64,000 nt of DNA from PALSA-1003 sp963741315 (GCA_963741315.1 CAVUHK010000008.1:124001-188000); one strand, 5' to 3'. Counted from the first letter of the stretch, positions 25,802 to 35,176 are shown. Program-made: numbers and translations. Notes: generated by a model not told the origin, from the letters alone.

Positions 25802-27048
25802 ATGCCGATCCGCTTGGCGAGAGCACTTTGCATGCGAGGTCCGGGCGTGTATCCAGGTTTGTCGATCGCCCCTTCGAGCGCCGGCACGCTGACCCACACG
25901 ACGGGTATTCCGATGGCGGCCTGCGTAAGGTCGACGACGATCGCCTGCTCGAAGCCGTTGCTGGTCAGGCGGGCGAGCACCCAGTCGAGCAATTGCGAGA
26001 GCGCATGCATAGTCGGCGCTTCCGGAATCTCGTCGAGAACGATCCCTTCGGTTTCGCTCATGAGCGCGTCGCCCCACGCGTCGCCATCGGCGTCGTCCAC
26101 GCGCAATCGATCGCGGTACGTCGACCAATAGATGTCGTCGCGGCCACCGACGATATGTGTCAACCGGCTTTGCAACGCTTCGGTGATGGCGCGCGACAGG
26201 GCGATGCGCCGATACGGATGACATCCATAGCCGGACGACCGGTGCGGGTACCAGGTATTGCTGCGTCGATCGAACAGCGTGCACACGAAAGTGGGCAGTC
26301 GAAGTTCCTGCGTCGCGTTCCAGATGACCACCTCGAGCCCCGCCGCCGCACATCGCTCCAGCAGCCATTGGCAATGCACATCGTTAATGCTGGCGACCTT
26401 TACGCGGCTGCGGCGGGTGTCGAGCGCCAGCTGCTTGCGGGCATACCAGAAAGACGTCTGGTCGCGCTCGATGATTTCGCACAATGCGTGCAGCGTCGCC
26501 TCCGCGACCGTGTTGCCGGAAGCAAGGCCATTGGATGTGGCGACGAAGACCTGCTCGTGTTCCCGCGGAGTCGACGTGTCGAGATCGACGCAATCGCGGG
26601 GAACGCGGCGTTCCACGTTGCCAATGAGATCATGCCCCGGCACCCACTCCAACGGGTGCATCACATCGATGTCTCTGGTCGGGTGAACGGGAAAAAGCAG
26701 CGCGTCGGCAAAGCTCGAATCGCGCGTGGAATCATGGATGGAAACCCACTCTCCGCGTGGAACGAAATGTTCGGCATGATGGAGTTCGATGCATTCCATC
26801 AGCGCGGACACCTGCGCCAGTTCGTGGGTCAGGCCTTTACCCTGCGAGACGCTGAGCGATCGCGCGAGGGGGCGCACCGCCGTCCAGGTGGGAATTCCAA
26901 CGTGGTCGAGACCGGTGACATTGGCCAGTCGCGTGATGCCCAGTGCGCGCATCACGCCGCGCGCCTGGCTCAGCGTGGACGCCGCATCCCTGGTGCGGAT
27001 CGTGCCGGGAAGTTCGATGACCTCGCCGACGGGGGCGGTGCGGTGCAC
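25798..27048 (-). CDS. ycaO: YcaO-domain protein (TfuA-associated, thioamidation type)
   Basis: This 416-residue YcaO has the ATP-binding signatures in order: S81xxxE85 with E88 (SALMECIELHHAE), E183 to E194-R195-D196 (EATLHALCEIIERD), and E290xxQxR295 (ITEALQSR). YcaO enzymes phosphorylate a backbone amide with ATP so that a nucleophile can attack. With TfuA the outcome is usually a thioamide. The C-terminus ends ALAKRIGI and lacks the PxPxP tail of azoline-forming members, which fits the thioamide branch. No E1-like or docking protein is nearby. The substrate may be the 114-residue protein 78 bases upstream, but this is inference. Confidence 0.9.
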   Translation of the reverse strand: MHRTAPVGEVIELPGTIRTRDAASTLSQARGVMRALGITRLANVTGLDHVGIPTWTAVRPLARSLSVSQGKGLTHELAQVSALMECIELHHAEHFVPRGEWVSIHDSTRDSSFADALLFPVHPTRDIDVMHPLEWVPGHDLIGNVERRVPRDCVDLDTSTPREHEQVFVATSNGLASGNTVAEATLHALCEIIERDQTSFWYARKQLALDTRRSRVKVASINDVHCQWLLERCAAAGLEVVIWNATQELRLPTFVCTLFDRRSNTWYPHRSSGYGCHPYRRIALSRAITEALQSRLTHIVGGRDDIYWSTYRDRLRVDDADGDAWGDALMSETEGIVLDEIPEAPTMHALSQLLDWVLARLTSNGFEQAIVVDLTQAAIGIPVVWVSVPALEGAIDKPGYTPGPRMQSALAKRIGI

Positions 27049-27126
27049 GCGGGATGCTACCGCTGGACTGACGTCGCGCGCTCGCTCGACTCCTTGCAGC
27101 GGAGCGTCACCCGCCGCAATCGAGGA

Positions 27127-27471
27127 TCACGGGTTGTCCATGCCCGTCGTCGACGTTGACGTGACGTTGAATCCTGCATCCCGCAACAGCTTGGTCACGG
27201 CCAATCCTCCCTGCTGGCGCTTCAGCAATGCAGCCTTCAGGGTCTTGGCGAGCTTCTCGTCCTTGACGAGTTCGAGCGTGCCCTCGCTGGTGGCGACCAC
27301 CACCTGACCCTCGTCGGTCAGGTGGATGATGTTTCGTGGTAAGGGTTTTAGGAGCAGCTCGGTGGATTTTGGTTTCTTCCCCGGCTTGTTCGACTTCCTG
27401 CTCGACTTCTTGCCTGTCTTGGCACCTTTGCGTGCCTTGCTCGATTTGCTCGATTTGGTCGATTTCGCCAC
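27127..27471 (-). CDS. Lys/Ser-rich small protein, candidate YcaO substrate
   Basis: This 114-residue protein starts at a GTG with a strong GGGAGGGG ribosome binding site five bases upstream. The same frame continues to an ATG at 27522, but that start has no such site. Residues 1-36 are a Lys/Ser tail (AKSTKSSKSSKARKGAK), like histone-H1-type bacterial proteins. Residues 37-105 look folded (IHLTDEGQVVVATSEGTLEL, then a helix). The end is GFNVTSTSTTGMDNP. It lies just upstream of ycaO on the same strand. It could be the peptide substrate of YcaO-TfuA, modified near the C-terminal Gly or Thr residues, or an unrelated nucleic-acid-binding protein. No known leader-peptide family is evident. Confidence 0.6.
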   Translation of the reverse strand: MAKSTKSSKSSKARKGAKTGKKSSRKSNKPGKKPKSTELLLKPLPRNIIHLTDEGQVVVATSEGTLELVKDEKLAKTLKAALLKRQQGGLAVTKLLRDAGFNVTSTSTTGMDNP

Positions 27472-27578
27472 GATCCCCTCCCTGGTAAGTACGAATTGGC
27501 GTCGGGCTACAGTTGCGTTCAAATGCTGCGCAAATGCAACCGCTTTGTCAACTCGGATTGCGGACTACCGAAGTGCGT

Positions 27579-30365
27579 TCAGGCGACTGATGCCAACCAG
27601 GCAAGCGTGGTATCGATGGCGCCTTCTGTCGACAGCTTGCGACCGGCGTCGACCGCCAACGCATACGCAGGCGCACCCATCGCCGCCAGGCTTTGCTCGC
27701 ACAGTACCTGCAGGCGTTCGCGCTCGTCCGGCGCTGCCACCACACCCGCGGGTTGGCGCAGCGCTTCGGCCGCGCCGAAAAGGGTCGCCGTTACGGTGTG
27801 GTTTCCGGTCTTGACCGCCAGCGCAATCATGTCCTCGAGGCAGCGTGCGATGTTGATGCGGTTTCCCAGTTTGCTGCTGGTGCGCAGCGCTTCCTCGAAG
27901 TGCCTGGCTCCCACCGGCAATTCATCGTTCGCCACGGACACGTCGGCAAGCAGTCGCATCAACTCGACTTCCTGCGCGGGCGCCGAGAGTTCGCGATAGA
28001 TTGCAAGCGACCTTTCGGCGAGCTGTCGGGCAGTTGCGAAATTGCCGCTGCGGCGCTCAAGATACGCAAGCTTGCCTAGCGAATCCGCCTCCACCGAAGG
28101 CAATTCGCTGCTTCGGCTTTCGGCCAACGCCTGTTCCAGAAATGCGCGCGCTCCGTTGAAGTCTTTTCGACGCAGCAGCAGTTCCCCGAGGTTGGCCAGA
28201 TTTATTGCCGCCCACGCGCGATTGCCGAGTTCGCGGTTGATCGCGACCGCCTGTTCAAGGAGGGTTCTTCCCTGGGCGAAATCGCCGCGCTCCTGCACTA
28301 TGGCGCTGAGATTGTTCAGCGCGCCTGCTTCGACGCCTCGATTGCCGGTGGTACGCGCAATCGCCAGCGCTTCCTGCAGCCACATCTCGGCCTCCGCGTA
28401 TTCACCGAGCATGAAACTCAGGACGGCAGCACTGAGCACGGCCTTGCCACGCACATCGGGCGAAGCTTTGCCATCGTCCTGTCGCAGCGCCGCGGAAAAG
28501 CCGTCGCGTCCCTCGCGCCAGTGGCCACGAACGTTCCAGAACTGGCCGAGTGCCGCGCACAGGCGTACCGCTTTCTCGGCGCTTCTCCCGGGAGCCAGGC
28601 TCCAATCCAGCGCCGACTTGAGATTGTCGTGCTCCGTTTCCAGTCGCTGCAGCCAATGGACTTCGTCGGTGCGGCTGCGCAGGAACGGTTCGGCTTCTTC
28701 GGCAAGGGCCAGAAAAAACGCGTGGTGGCGCGCTTGCAGGACCTCTTCCTCGCCCTGTGCCTGCAAGCGACCGCGAGCGTACTCGCGGATGGTCTCGAGC
28801 ATGCGGTAGCGATCGCCGCCCGGATGGGTCATCACCAGGGATTTGGCGACGAGTCGATCGAGGGCGTCGACAACCTGGTCCGATGTGGTGCGGTCGTCGG
28901 TCGTGACGGCTTCAACCGCGGCCAATGACCAGTCTCCCGAGAACACCGAGAGGCGCGCGAAGAGGGTCTTCTCGATTGGTTCGAGCAGGTCGTAGCTCCA
29001 ATCGATCAGCGCGCGCAAGGCTTGCTGGCGTGGAAGCGCGGTGCGGTTTCCGCGCGACAGCAGGCCTAGACGATCATCGAGTCTGGAGGCGATACGTTCC
29101 AGGCCCAGCGTGCCGACGCGAGCAGCCGCCAATTCAAGTGCGAGCGGAATCCCGTCCAGGCGCGAACAGATTTGCGCCACCGCCGGCGCCTCGCGCTCGC
29201 CGACGGTAAAGCCCGGCTGCTGCAGTCGCGCGCGCTCGACGAACAGGCACACGGCGTCGGCGCGCATGAGCGTCGCGAGATCCGCGTGCGGGTCCGGCAG
29301 TGCCAGGACAGGCAGCGTATAGAGCTGCTCTCCTCCAATGCGCAATGGCTCGCGGCTGGTTGCCAGCACCCGGATTTCGGGGCCTGCGTGAATCAAGGCG
29401 TCGGCAAGGTTGGCGCAGGCCGAAAGCAAGTGCTCGCAATTGTCGAGCAATACCAATACGCGCCCCGATCGCAGGTGCTGACAGAGGGTGTCGACGAGTG
29501 GCGCACCCGCCACTTCACGCAGGTTCAGTAGTCGCGCGAGCGCTTCGTTGACACGCGCCGGATCAGTGATCGGCGCGAGGTCGACATACCACACACCGTC
29601 GGGATAGGCATCCAGTACATGTGCCGCGAGCTGCAGCGAAAGCCGGGTCTTGCCGATTCCCCCGGTTCCAAGCAGGGTAAGAATTCGCGTATGTTCCAGC
29701 AGCCGCTTGACCTCTGCCAGTTCACCGGTGCGGCCGACAAAGGATGTGATCTGCTGCGGAAGGTTGTTCGGAGTGGATTCCAGCGAGCGAAGCGGTGGAA
29801 AGTCGCGTCGACTCTGCGCATGGTCCAGCTGGAAGATGTGCTCGGCACGCGCCAGGTCCTTCAGGCGAACCGCGCCCAGTTCGTGCAATGCCAACGCCGT
29901 CGGCAAGCGATTGGTTACCAGCGTCGCGACTGCCTGCGAAACAAGGATTTGCCCACCGTGAGCCGCCGTCGCAATGCGTGACGCACGATTCACCGCATTG
30001 CCGAAATAATCGTTATCCCGGTGTTCGACGGCGCCAGTGTGCACTCCACAACGTACCCGCAGCGCAATGCCGTTGGTGTCGGAGGGACTCGAGAGCCCCT
30101 GCTGGATGGCCATTGCCGCCAGCAGCGCATCGAGCGGATCGTCGAACGCGGCGTGTGCGCCATCGCCAACCATCTTGATGACGCTGCCGCGATGGTCTTC
30201 CACCGCGCCGCGCACGATCGCATCGTGGCGGCTCAGCGCCAACGGCATGCGGTCGGGTTCCTGCTCCCAAAGCCGACTGCTGCCTTCGATGTCGGTGAAG
30301 ACGAAGGTGACGATGCAGGGACGGGAATCGGCGGTGCCCAGTGACATTCGAGTCTGCCGTTTCAA
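27579..30365 (-). CDS. Nucleotidyl cyclase-STAND ATPase-TPR regulator
   Basis: This 928-residue protein has a class III nucleotidyl cyclase domain at ~18-185. It shows metal Asp in FVFTDIEGSS (D25), KMVGDG (Lys64, D68) and the transition-state pair in FGNAVNRASR (N126, R130), so the active site looks intact. A STAND/NB-ARC ATPase follows with Walker A GTGGIGKT at 233-240 and Walker B near 305 (LVLLDNCE). From ~560 on there are TPR units. This is the third STAND protein in the window, with a cyclase in place of a winged helix, so it would signal through cAMP or cGMP instead of direct DNA binding. It lies upstream of the YcaO-TfuA genes on the same strand. Two inverted repeats precede it. Confidence 0.88.
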   Translation of the reverse strand: MKRQTRMSLGTADSRPCIVTFVFTDIEGSSRLWEQEPDRMPLALSRHDAIVRGAVEDHRGSVIKMVGDGAHAAFDDPLDALLAAMAIQQGLSSPSDTNGIALRVRCGVHTGAVEHRDNDYFGNAVNRASRIATAAHGGQILVSQAVATLVTNRLPTALALHELGAVRLKDLARAEHIFQLDHAQSRRDFPPLRSLESTPNNLPQQITSFVGRTGELAEVKRLLEHTRILTLLGTGGIGKTRLSLQLAAHVLDAYPDGVWYVDLAPITDPARVNEALARLLNLREVAGAPLVDTLCQHLRSGRVLVLLDNCEHLLSACANLADALIHAGPEIRVLATSREPLRIGGEQLYTLPVLALPDPHADLATLMRADAVCLFVERARLQQPGFTVGEREAPAVAQICSRLDGIPLALELAAARVGTLGLERIASRLDDRLGLLSRGNRTALPRQQALRALIDWSYDLLEPIEKTLFARLSVFSGDWSLAAVEAVTTDDRTTSDQVVDALDRLVAKSLVMTHPGGDRYRMLETIREYARGRLQAQGEEEVLQARHHAFFLALAEEAEPFLRSRTDEVHWLQRLETEHDNLKSALDWSLAPGRSAEKAVRLCAALGQFWNVRGHWREGRDGFSAALRQDDGKASPDVRGKAVLSAAVLSFMLGEYAEAEMWLQEALAIARTTGNRGVEAGALNNLSAIVQERGDFAQGRTLLEQAVAINRELGNRAWAAINLANLGELLLRRKDFNGARAFLEQALAESRSSELPSVEADSLGKLAYLERRSGNFATARQLAERSLAIYRELSAPAQEVELMRLLADVSVANDELPVGARHFEEALRTSSKLGNRINIARCLEDMIALAVKTGNHTVTATLFGAAEALRQPAGVVAAPDERERLQVLCEQSLAAMGAPAYALAVDAGRKLSTEGAIDTTLAWLASVA

Positions 30366-30377
30366 GGGTAGGGCAAT

Positions 30378-30400
30378 ACGCGCAGCGCGACGCTGCGCGT
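30378..30400. repeat. Perfect 10-bp inverted repeat upstream of the cyclase-STAND gene
   Basis: ACGCGCAGCG (30378-30387) pairs with CGCTGCGCGT (30391-30400) around a 3-base loop, 13 bases before the gene start. It could be a leader hairpin or an operator. No T run follows on either strand. Confidence 0.55.
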
Positions 30401-30422
30401 TCGCTATTACGGCATCGGCCCC

Positions 30423-30442
30423 TCGCAGGTTCGTGCCTGCGA
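30423..30442. repeat. Perfect 7-bp inverted repeat
   Basis: TCGCAGG (30423-30429) pairs with CCTGCGA (30436-30442) around six bases. It lies between the exported NTF2-like gene and the cyclase-STAND gene. Confidence 0.4.
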
Positions 30443-30499
30443 CTCACTACCCGTCTGGCGGTACCGGCCTCGTACGACGCGGGGCCGCGGAACCGAAAG

Positions 30500-31024
30500 C
30501 TATTTCTTGGCCGCGGGTGGTGCGACGGTCGCCGCAGCGGGTTGCGTTACGGCGGGTGCCGGGGGCGCGTCCGCATTCCAAGTGTCGCGAATATACTGCC
30601 ACTTTCCATCCTTCTTGCGCGACACCGACAGGAATTTGCCCGACTCGACGACCGCGCCCTTAACGGTGGCGGTATAGGTTCCGGACTCCCAGCCCATATT
30701 GCCCGAGACGCCGACATCGGTCTTGGGATTCAGGATGAAGACCACCCCGGCAGCCTTCGACTCCGCGACGTCCTTGGTGAAGTACGCGAGGATCGCAGGG
30801 CGGCCGCGCACTGCCGGGGCGCCGGGAGGAAGCAGAATTGCGTCGTCGGCGTATTGAGCCGCGACCGCAGCTGCATCGGCCCCGTTGTACGCTTTGGCCC
30901 AGCTTACCGACTGCGCGCGGATGGCGGCCTCGTCGGCGGTTGGCGCGGCCAGCGCTCCCTGGGTCACGCCTGCGATGACCGCGAAGCCGGTGGCGAGCCA
31001 CAAGACAGTCTTGAATCGAAGCAT
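30500..31024 (-). CDS. Exported SnoaL/DUF4440-type NTF2-like protein
   Basis: This 174-residue protein has a signal peptide (WLATGFAVIAGVTQGALA, cleavage near 26). A NTF2-like fold follows with the pattern AIRAQSVSWAKAYNGADAAAVAAQ and DDAILLPPGAPAVRGRPAI, typical of the SgcJ/EcaC and DUF4440 class. The tail is Ala/Pro-rich and low in complexity. Members form cone-shaped dimers with a ligand pocket, and most have no known reaction. GGGAGA lies eight bases before the ATG at 31024, which decides the start against the longer open frame. It is probably periplasmic. Confidence 0.8.
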   Translation of the reverse strand: MLRFKTVLWLATGFAVIAGVTQGALAAPTADEAAIRAQSVSWAKAYNGADAAAVAAQYADDAILLPPGAPAVRGRPAILAYFTKDVAESKAAGVVFILNPKTDVGVSGNMGWESGTYTATVKGAVVESGKFLSVSRKKDGKWQYIRDTWNADAPPAPAVTQPAAATVAPPAAKK

Positions 31025-31166
31025 TTTGTTGTCTCCCTGTTGGTGATGCACAACGACACTATTCGACTGATGCGCGATGCCGGCGGATGATACCGCAGGC
31101 CAACCCAGCGAGGTGGAAGCAGGCATGGCGTAGCGTCTGGAACTGTCGCGGCCCGCCCGCATGGCA

Positions 31167-31192
31167 CAAAAAAGCCCGCGCGAGGCGGGCTT
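31167..31192 (-). terminator. Rho-independent terminator of the Ala-rich exported protein gene
   Basis: AAGCCCGC (31172-31179) pairs with GCGGGCTT (31185-31192) around five bases. Read on the minus strand, the stem is followed by a T run, 20 bases after the stop of the gene at 31213. Confidence 0.8.
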
Positions 31193-31212
31193 GTTGAACG
31201 GGGCGGTGCGGT

Positions 31213-31473
31213 CTAGTTGGTGTTGCTCGCTGCAAGCTTCTGCTCTGGCGCGGAGGCCTTGACCTTGACCGTCGCCTGCTTGTTCGCGTTGGGCGCGAGC
31301 GCTTTTGCGACCGCAGTTGCGGGTGCCTTCGAAACGGCAGCCGCGGGTGCTGCAGCTACCAGCGACGCGGGCGTCGCTGCCGCCGATGTAGCATCGTAGT
31401 CTTCGCATGCCACGCCGATCGCCGGAGCAAGGCTGAACGCGGCCAATGCGGTTACTGCCAACACTCTCTTCAT
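31213..31473 (-). CDS. Small exported Ala-rich protein, 86 residues
   Basis: A signal peptide (MKRVLAVTALAAFSLAPAIG) is followed by a short acidic patch with a single Cys (VACEDYDAT). A long Ala/Lys/Val/Pro low-complexity region (VAKALAPNANKQATVKVKA) makes up the rest. A perfect AGGAGGT ribosome binding site is six bases before the ATG and a strong terminator follows the stop, so this is a well-expressed single gene. It is probably periplasmic or cell-wall associated. No family is recognised. Confidence 0.7.
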   Translation of the reverse strand: MKRVLAVTALAAFSLAPAIGVACEDYDATSAAATPASLVAAAPAAAVSKAPATAVAKALAPNANKQATVKVKASAPEQKLAASNTN

Positions 31474-31629
31474 GGCTACCTCCTGTGGAGATGGACCAGC
31501 GACCAATCTGCGCGCCGCGGGCTCACTTGTCAACCACTCGTCGGGCGGGTGCCTGGACAATGCCGTGCGAGCGGACCATCGCCAGTCGAGCACCGCCGCT
31601 GCGTGCTTTTGGGACTGCGACATGGCTGC

Positions 31630-34129
31630 CTACTTGATGAAGTCGGCGAGCCGCTGCGGAAGCTGATCGACTGCGAAACTGACCGCGAAGCCCAGTGCAA
31701 AGGCCTGCGCGTAGTCGAAGCGATTCGCGCCAAAGACATTTTTCGTCGCGTAGTAGCGCCAAAAGTAGAGCAGGCCGGCAATCAGCAGCGCCAGGCCGAA
31801 CCGGACATTGAACAGCCAGTCCGCCACGAGCCGGGCCAGCGAAATCGGCGACGGCAGGACCGACAGCGCTAACTCTTCACTCTTGCCAAGCGTCCTGCCA
31901 ATCGGTGTGATGGTGCCTGGCTGGAATGCCTCGGCCGCGACGACTGTCGGATTGACGCTTTTCGCGTCGGCATAGGCGTGCGTGAACCACTTGTTCTTGC
32001 GCAGATCCTCCGCAGTTGCCGTTTTCAGCTGGCCGTCGCCGAAGGCCATGACCAGCGTCACCCCAGGGCCCCAGATCGGATCGAGGTTGGCGACCTTGAA
32101 CTCGATTTCACGGCCCACGTAGCGCTCATCCGGTGGTGTGGCGATTTCGATTTGCAGCACTCGCGAGTCGCTGAGCAAGTTGCGCAAGGTTTCGGGCGTG
32201 AGGCTTCCACGAAGATCCAGCGCCAACTGGCGTTTGGTCGCGTCGGGGAGCACCGTTGCGTCCCAGAGCGCGGAGTCGATCTCGTTGGAGAGGTTGAACG
32301 CCTTGCCGGACAGGTCGACCATCTGGGTCAGGCAATTGAGCGGCATGTTCTCGGCGACATCCGGCGCTGCCCGCGCTTGCATCGCCAGCTGATCGAGCTG
32401 TCCCTCCCATTTCGCCAGGTTAGGGTGCGCTTCGAGCCGGCGCATGCTCTCCTGACCTGCCTGCAGATCGACCAGCGTGTCGTCGCGGAGGCGCAGGCAG
32501 AATGGCGCGGTGGTCTTCAGGATCATGGCCTGCGCCCGCGCCGCGGTCCAGGCGGCCCATTGGTCGAACATGCCGCGCGAGTGGGTCGCGACCGCGTTCA
32601 GGTCAGCGGCGTCGACGGCGGTGGCAAGCGCATCGAGCTCGGCAGTCATCGCGGCAGGTGGCGGCTCCGGAAAGGTCCCCAGGCGAGTTCGCCATGCGGC
32701 TACCGTGCGCTGCAGCCACTTGGTCTTCTCGGCAGGATCAACTTTGCCGTCGGGCCCTCGCTTGAGCTTGGTCCCTTCGGCGACGACTGCTTCGATGGGT
32801 GCCAGCGAATCGTCCTTTTCTTCCTGGGCGCGCGCCGCGAGCGCCACGGCCAGCACGGCCTCGGTTTCCGCGCGCAGCGCTTCGGTGCGCGCGGCCTGGA
32901 TGCGTTCGCTGACCGTGCGTCGCATCGGCCAATCGAAGGGCTCGGTGAGTGCCGCCGAGGCTTCGTCGAGCATGCGCAGGACGGCGCCGCGTCGATCGGG
33001 CGAAACACCCGCGGCTTCGACGCGGCGGCGAACCCGCTCCGCAGTGTCGACGTTGTTGCGGGTGAGCTGTGCGTAGAAGTTGGCAAGCTTCGACTGTTCC
33101 TTGATCACGTCCGCGGCGCGCTGCATCCAGCGGCGAACGGCGATGGCTTCGGTCGCCGCCATCGCGCCACGCTCCGACGCGTAGAGCAGGTCGACGCGAT
33201 TGACCTGAAAGTCGAATTCCTCGGTGTATTGCTTGAGCGCCAATGCCAGCAGACGTTGCGCCACCCAGGCGTCGTAGGCACCCAGGCGCTGCGCCAGAGC
33301 CATGCCCGGCTGCGGCGGCACCAGAAACCGGTTGGCGGTGTCCGCGAAATTTTGCCTGAGGCTCTTCCACTCGGCGTCGAGATCGGCGACTTCAAGCGCG
33401 CCGCGCGGCCTGGCGCCCATGGCCTCGCGCAATTTGGCGCTAATGGCTTTGGCGTTGTCGAGGTGCTCCTGCGCATCGGGGCCGCGCTGGTCGACGAACG
33501 AAAACGCCCGCGGCTTCTGCAGGGTTTCGATGGCAGCGTCGAACTCGCGATTCATGCCCGTCAGCTGTGCGGCCCTGCTTTGCGGCGGCGGCGTGCGTTG
33601 CAGGAATTCGTGCGCGTCCTGCCGTTCGATGAGGGCGTGACGCAGTTTTCCGCGGATGCCGCTCTCGCCGTCGAGCAGGCTCAGCAAGCCCACGGCGAGC
33701 AGGCCGAGCACCATGAAACCAAAGCCCCACGCCGCGCCGGCTGCGACCCGGAACTCGATGCGGATGGGCAGGCGCGCGCCATCCTGCGTCGCGACGCGCA
33801 AGGTCGATGCGTACGCTGCGGGCACGGCCGGCACCCGGCCGGAAATGGTCAGCAATGAACTCTCGCCCGGCTGGAGTTCGCGCTGCGCGATGTTGGCGGC
33901 GAGTTGCGCGTCCGCGGCCGCGCCCGAATCCACCCATTGCAGCGGCTCGAACATCAACGGCGCGATGGTCAGCGCCGCGGCTCCGAGCGTTGGCGATCCT
34001 GATCTGCGTGGGCGGCAACGCGACGCTGGCACCCTTGCGCGCCAGCGGACCGCGCGGTGAAGCGATCCTGATCGTCACCACGGCGGGACCTGCCAGTGGC
34101 GACGCTTCGGGAGGCCTGGCGCTGTCCAT
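31630..34129 (-). CDS. Large unknown inner-membrane protein, one frameshift near the N-terminus
   Basis: Coding signal begins at an ATG at 34129 (MDSARPPEASPLAGPAVV) and shifts frame near 33990 by one extra base. It then continues uninterrupted for about 780 residues to 31630. After the shift there is a beta-sandwich-like extracytoplasmic part (SGRVPAVPAAYASTLRVATQ) and one membrane helix (FMVLGLLAVGLLSLL). A long helical, Glu/Arg/Ala-rich middle follows (coiled coil likely), then a second folded region, and two helices at the C-terminus (FGLALLIAGLLYFW; AFALGFAVSFAV). No family is recognised. The layout suggests a scaffold spanning the inner membrane. If the ATG at 34032 were used there would be no shift, but its first ~15 residues look out of frame. 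Confidence 0.6.
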
Positions 34130-34165
34130 GGGCAGAACTGCCTCTCGGTGTTCGGCTGCGCGCCG

Positions 34166-35176
34166 CTAGTCGACGATGCGCCCGAAGAACGGATATTGCG
34201 GGTCGTGGTAACCGGGCGTCGAAGGATAGCCCGGCGTGACCAGCGAATCGAGCAGTGCTTCGTCTTCGTCGTCGAGCTCGACCTCGGCTGCCGCGAGGTA
34301 ATCGTTCCATTGCTCCAGCGTGCGTGGCCCGCCGATGACCGAACTTATGATCTGGTTGCGCAGCAGCCAGCCCACCGCGAACTGCGTCGCGGTCAACTTC
34401 TTCTTTTCGGCATGCGCCTTGATCGTTTGCGCCATGGCAAGAGATTCGGCGCGGAATTCGGTTTCCATGATGCGCCGGTCCTTGCGCCCGACGCGCGAAT
34501 CGGCAGGAGGCTCCGCGCCTGGCGGGTACTTGCCGGTGAGGATGCCGCGCGCCAGCGGGCTGTAAGGCACGACGCCGATGCCATAGTAGTCGCAGGCGGG
34601 GAGGACCTCGACCTCGGGCATGCGGTTCATCGCGTTGTAGTAAGGCTGGCAGACGACGGGCCGCGCGACGCCCAGGTCGTCGCAGGTCGCGACCACTTCG
34701 GCGATGCGCCAGCCGCGGAAATTGGAAATGCCGAAGTAACGGATCTTGCCCGCGGCGATCAAATCGCCGATCGCTTCGATCGATTCGGCGAGTGGCGTGT
34801 CGAGATCGTCCTTGTGCAGGTAGTAGATGTCGATGTAGTCGGTGGCGAGTCGGCGCAGGCTGTCGTCGCAGGCGGTGAGGATCCAGCGCCGCGACGAACC
34901 GCCGTCGTGTGGCTTCTGCGTCATGGGGTTGCCGACCTTCGTCGCCAGGATCCAGCGGCGGCGATTCGCGGCGATCGCGGCGCCGACGATCTTCTCCGAG
35001 GCGCCCTTGGCGTAGACGTCGGCGGTGTCGATGAAATTCACGCCGGCGTCGAACGCGGAGTCGATAATGCGCTGCGCGGTCGCCGCGTCGGTGCGATCGC
35101 CGAACATCATCGTACCAAGGCAGAGCACCGAGACCTCGAGACCGCTGTCGCCCAGGCGACGGTAAGGCATCGTCAT
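34166..35176 (-). CDS. Aldo/keto reductase
   Basis: This 336-residue TIM-barrel NADPH-dependent reductase has active-site residues in family positions: Asp and Tyr in FIDTADVYAKGASE, Lys in ILATKVGNP, His in IYYLHKDD. The NADP-binding C-terminal part is GWLLRNQIISSVIGGPRTLEQ. The class (AKR, YghZ/Tas-like) reduces aldehydes and ketones in the cytosol, and the substrate is unknown. I take the start at the MTMPYRRLG methionine (35176). A longer frame from 35215 adds 13 residues without family support. It is divergent from the RNB nuclease gene. Confidence 0.9.
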   Translation of the reverse strand: MTMPYRRLGDSGLEVSVLCLGTMMFGDRTDAATAQRIIDSAFDAGVNFIDTADVYAKGASEKIVGAAIAANRRRWILATKVGNPMTQKPHDGGSSRRWILTACDDSLRRLATDYIDIYYLHKDDLDTPLAESIEAIGDLIAAGKIRYFGISNFRGWRIAEVVATCDDLGVARPVVCQPYYNAMNRMPEVEVLPACDYYGIGVVPYSPLARGILTGKYPPGAEPPADSRVGRKDRRIMETEFRAESLAMAQTIKAHAEKKKLTATQFAVGWLLRNQIISSVIGGPRTLEQWNDYLAAAEVELDDEDEALLDSLVTPGYPSTPGYHDPQYPFFGRIVD

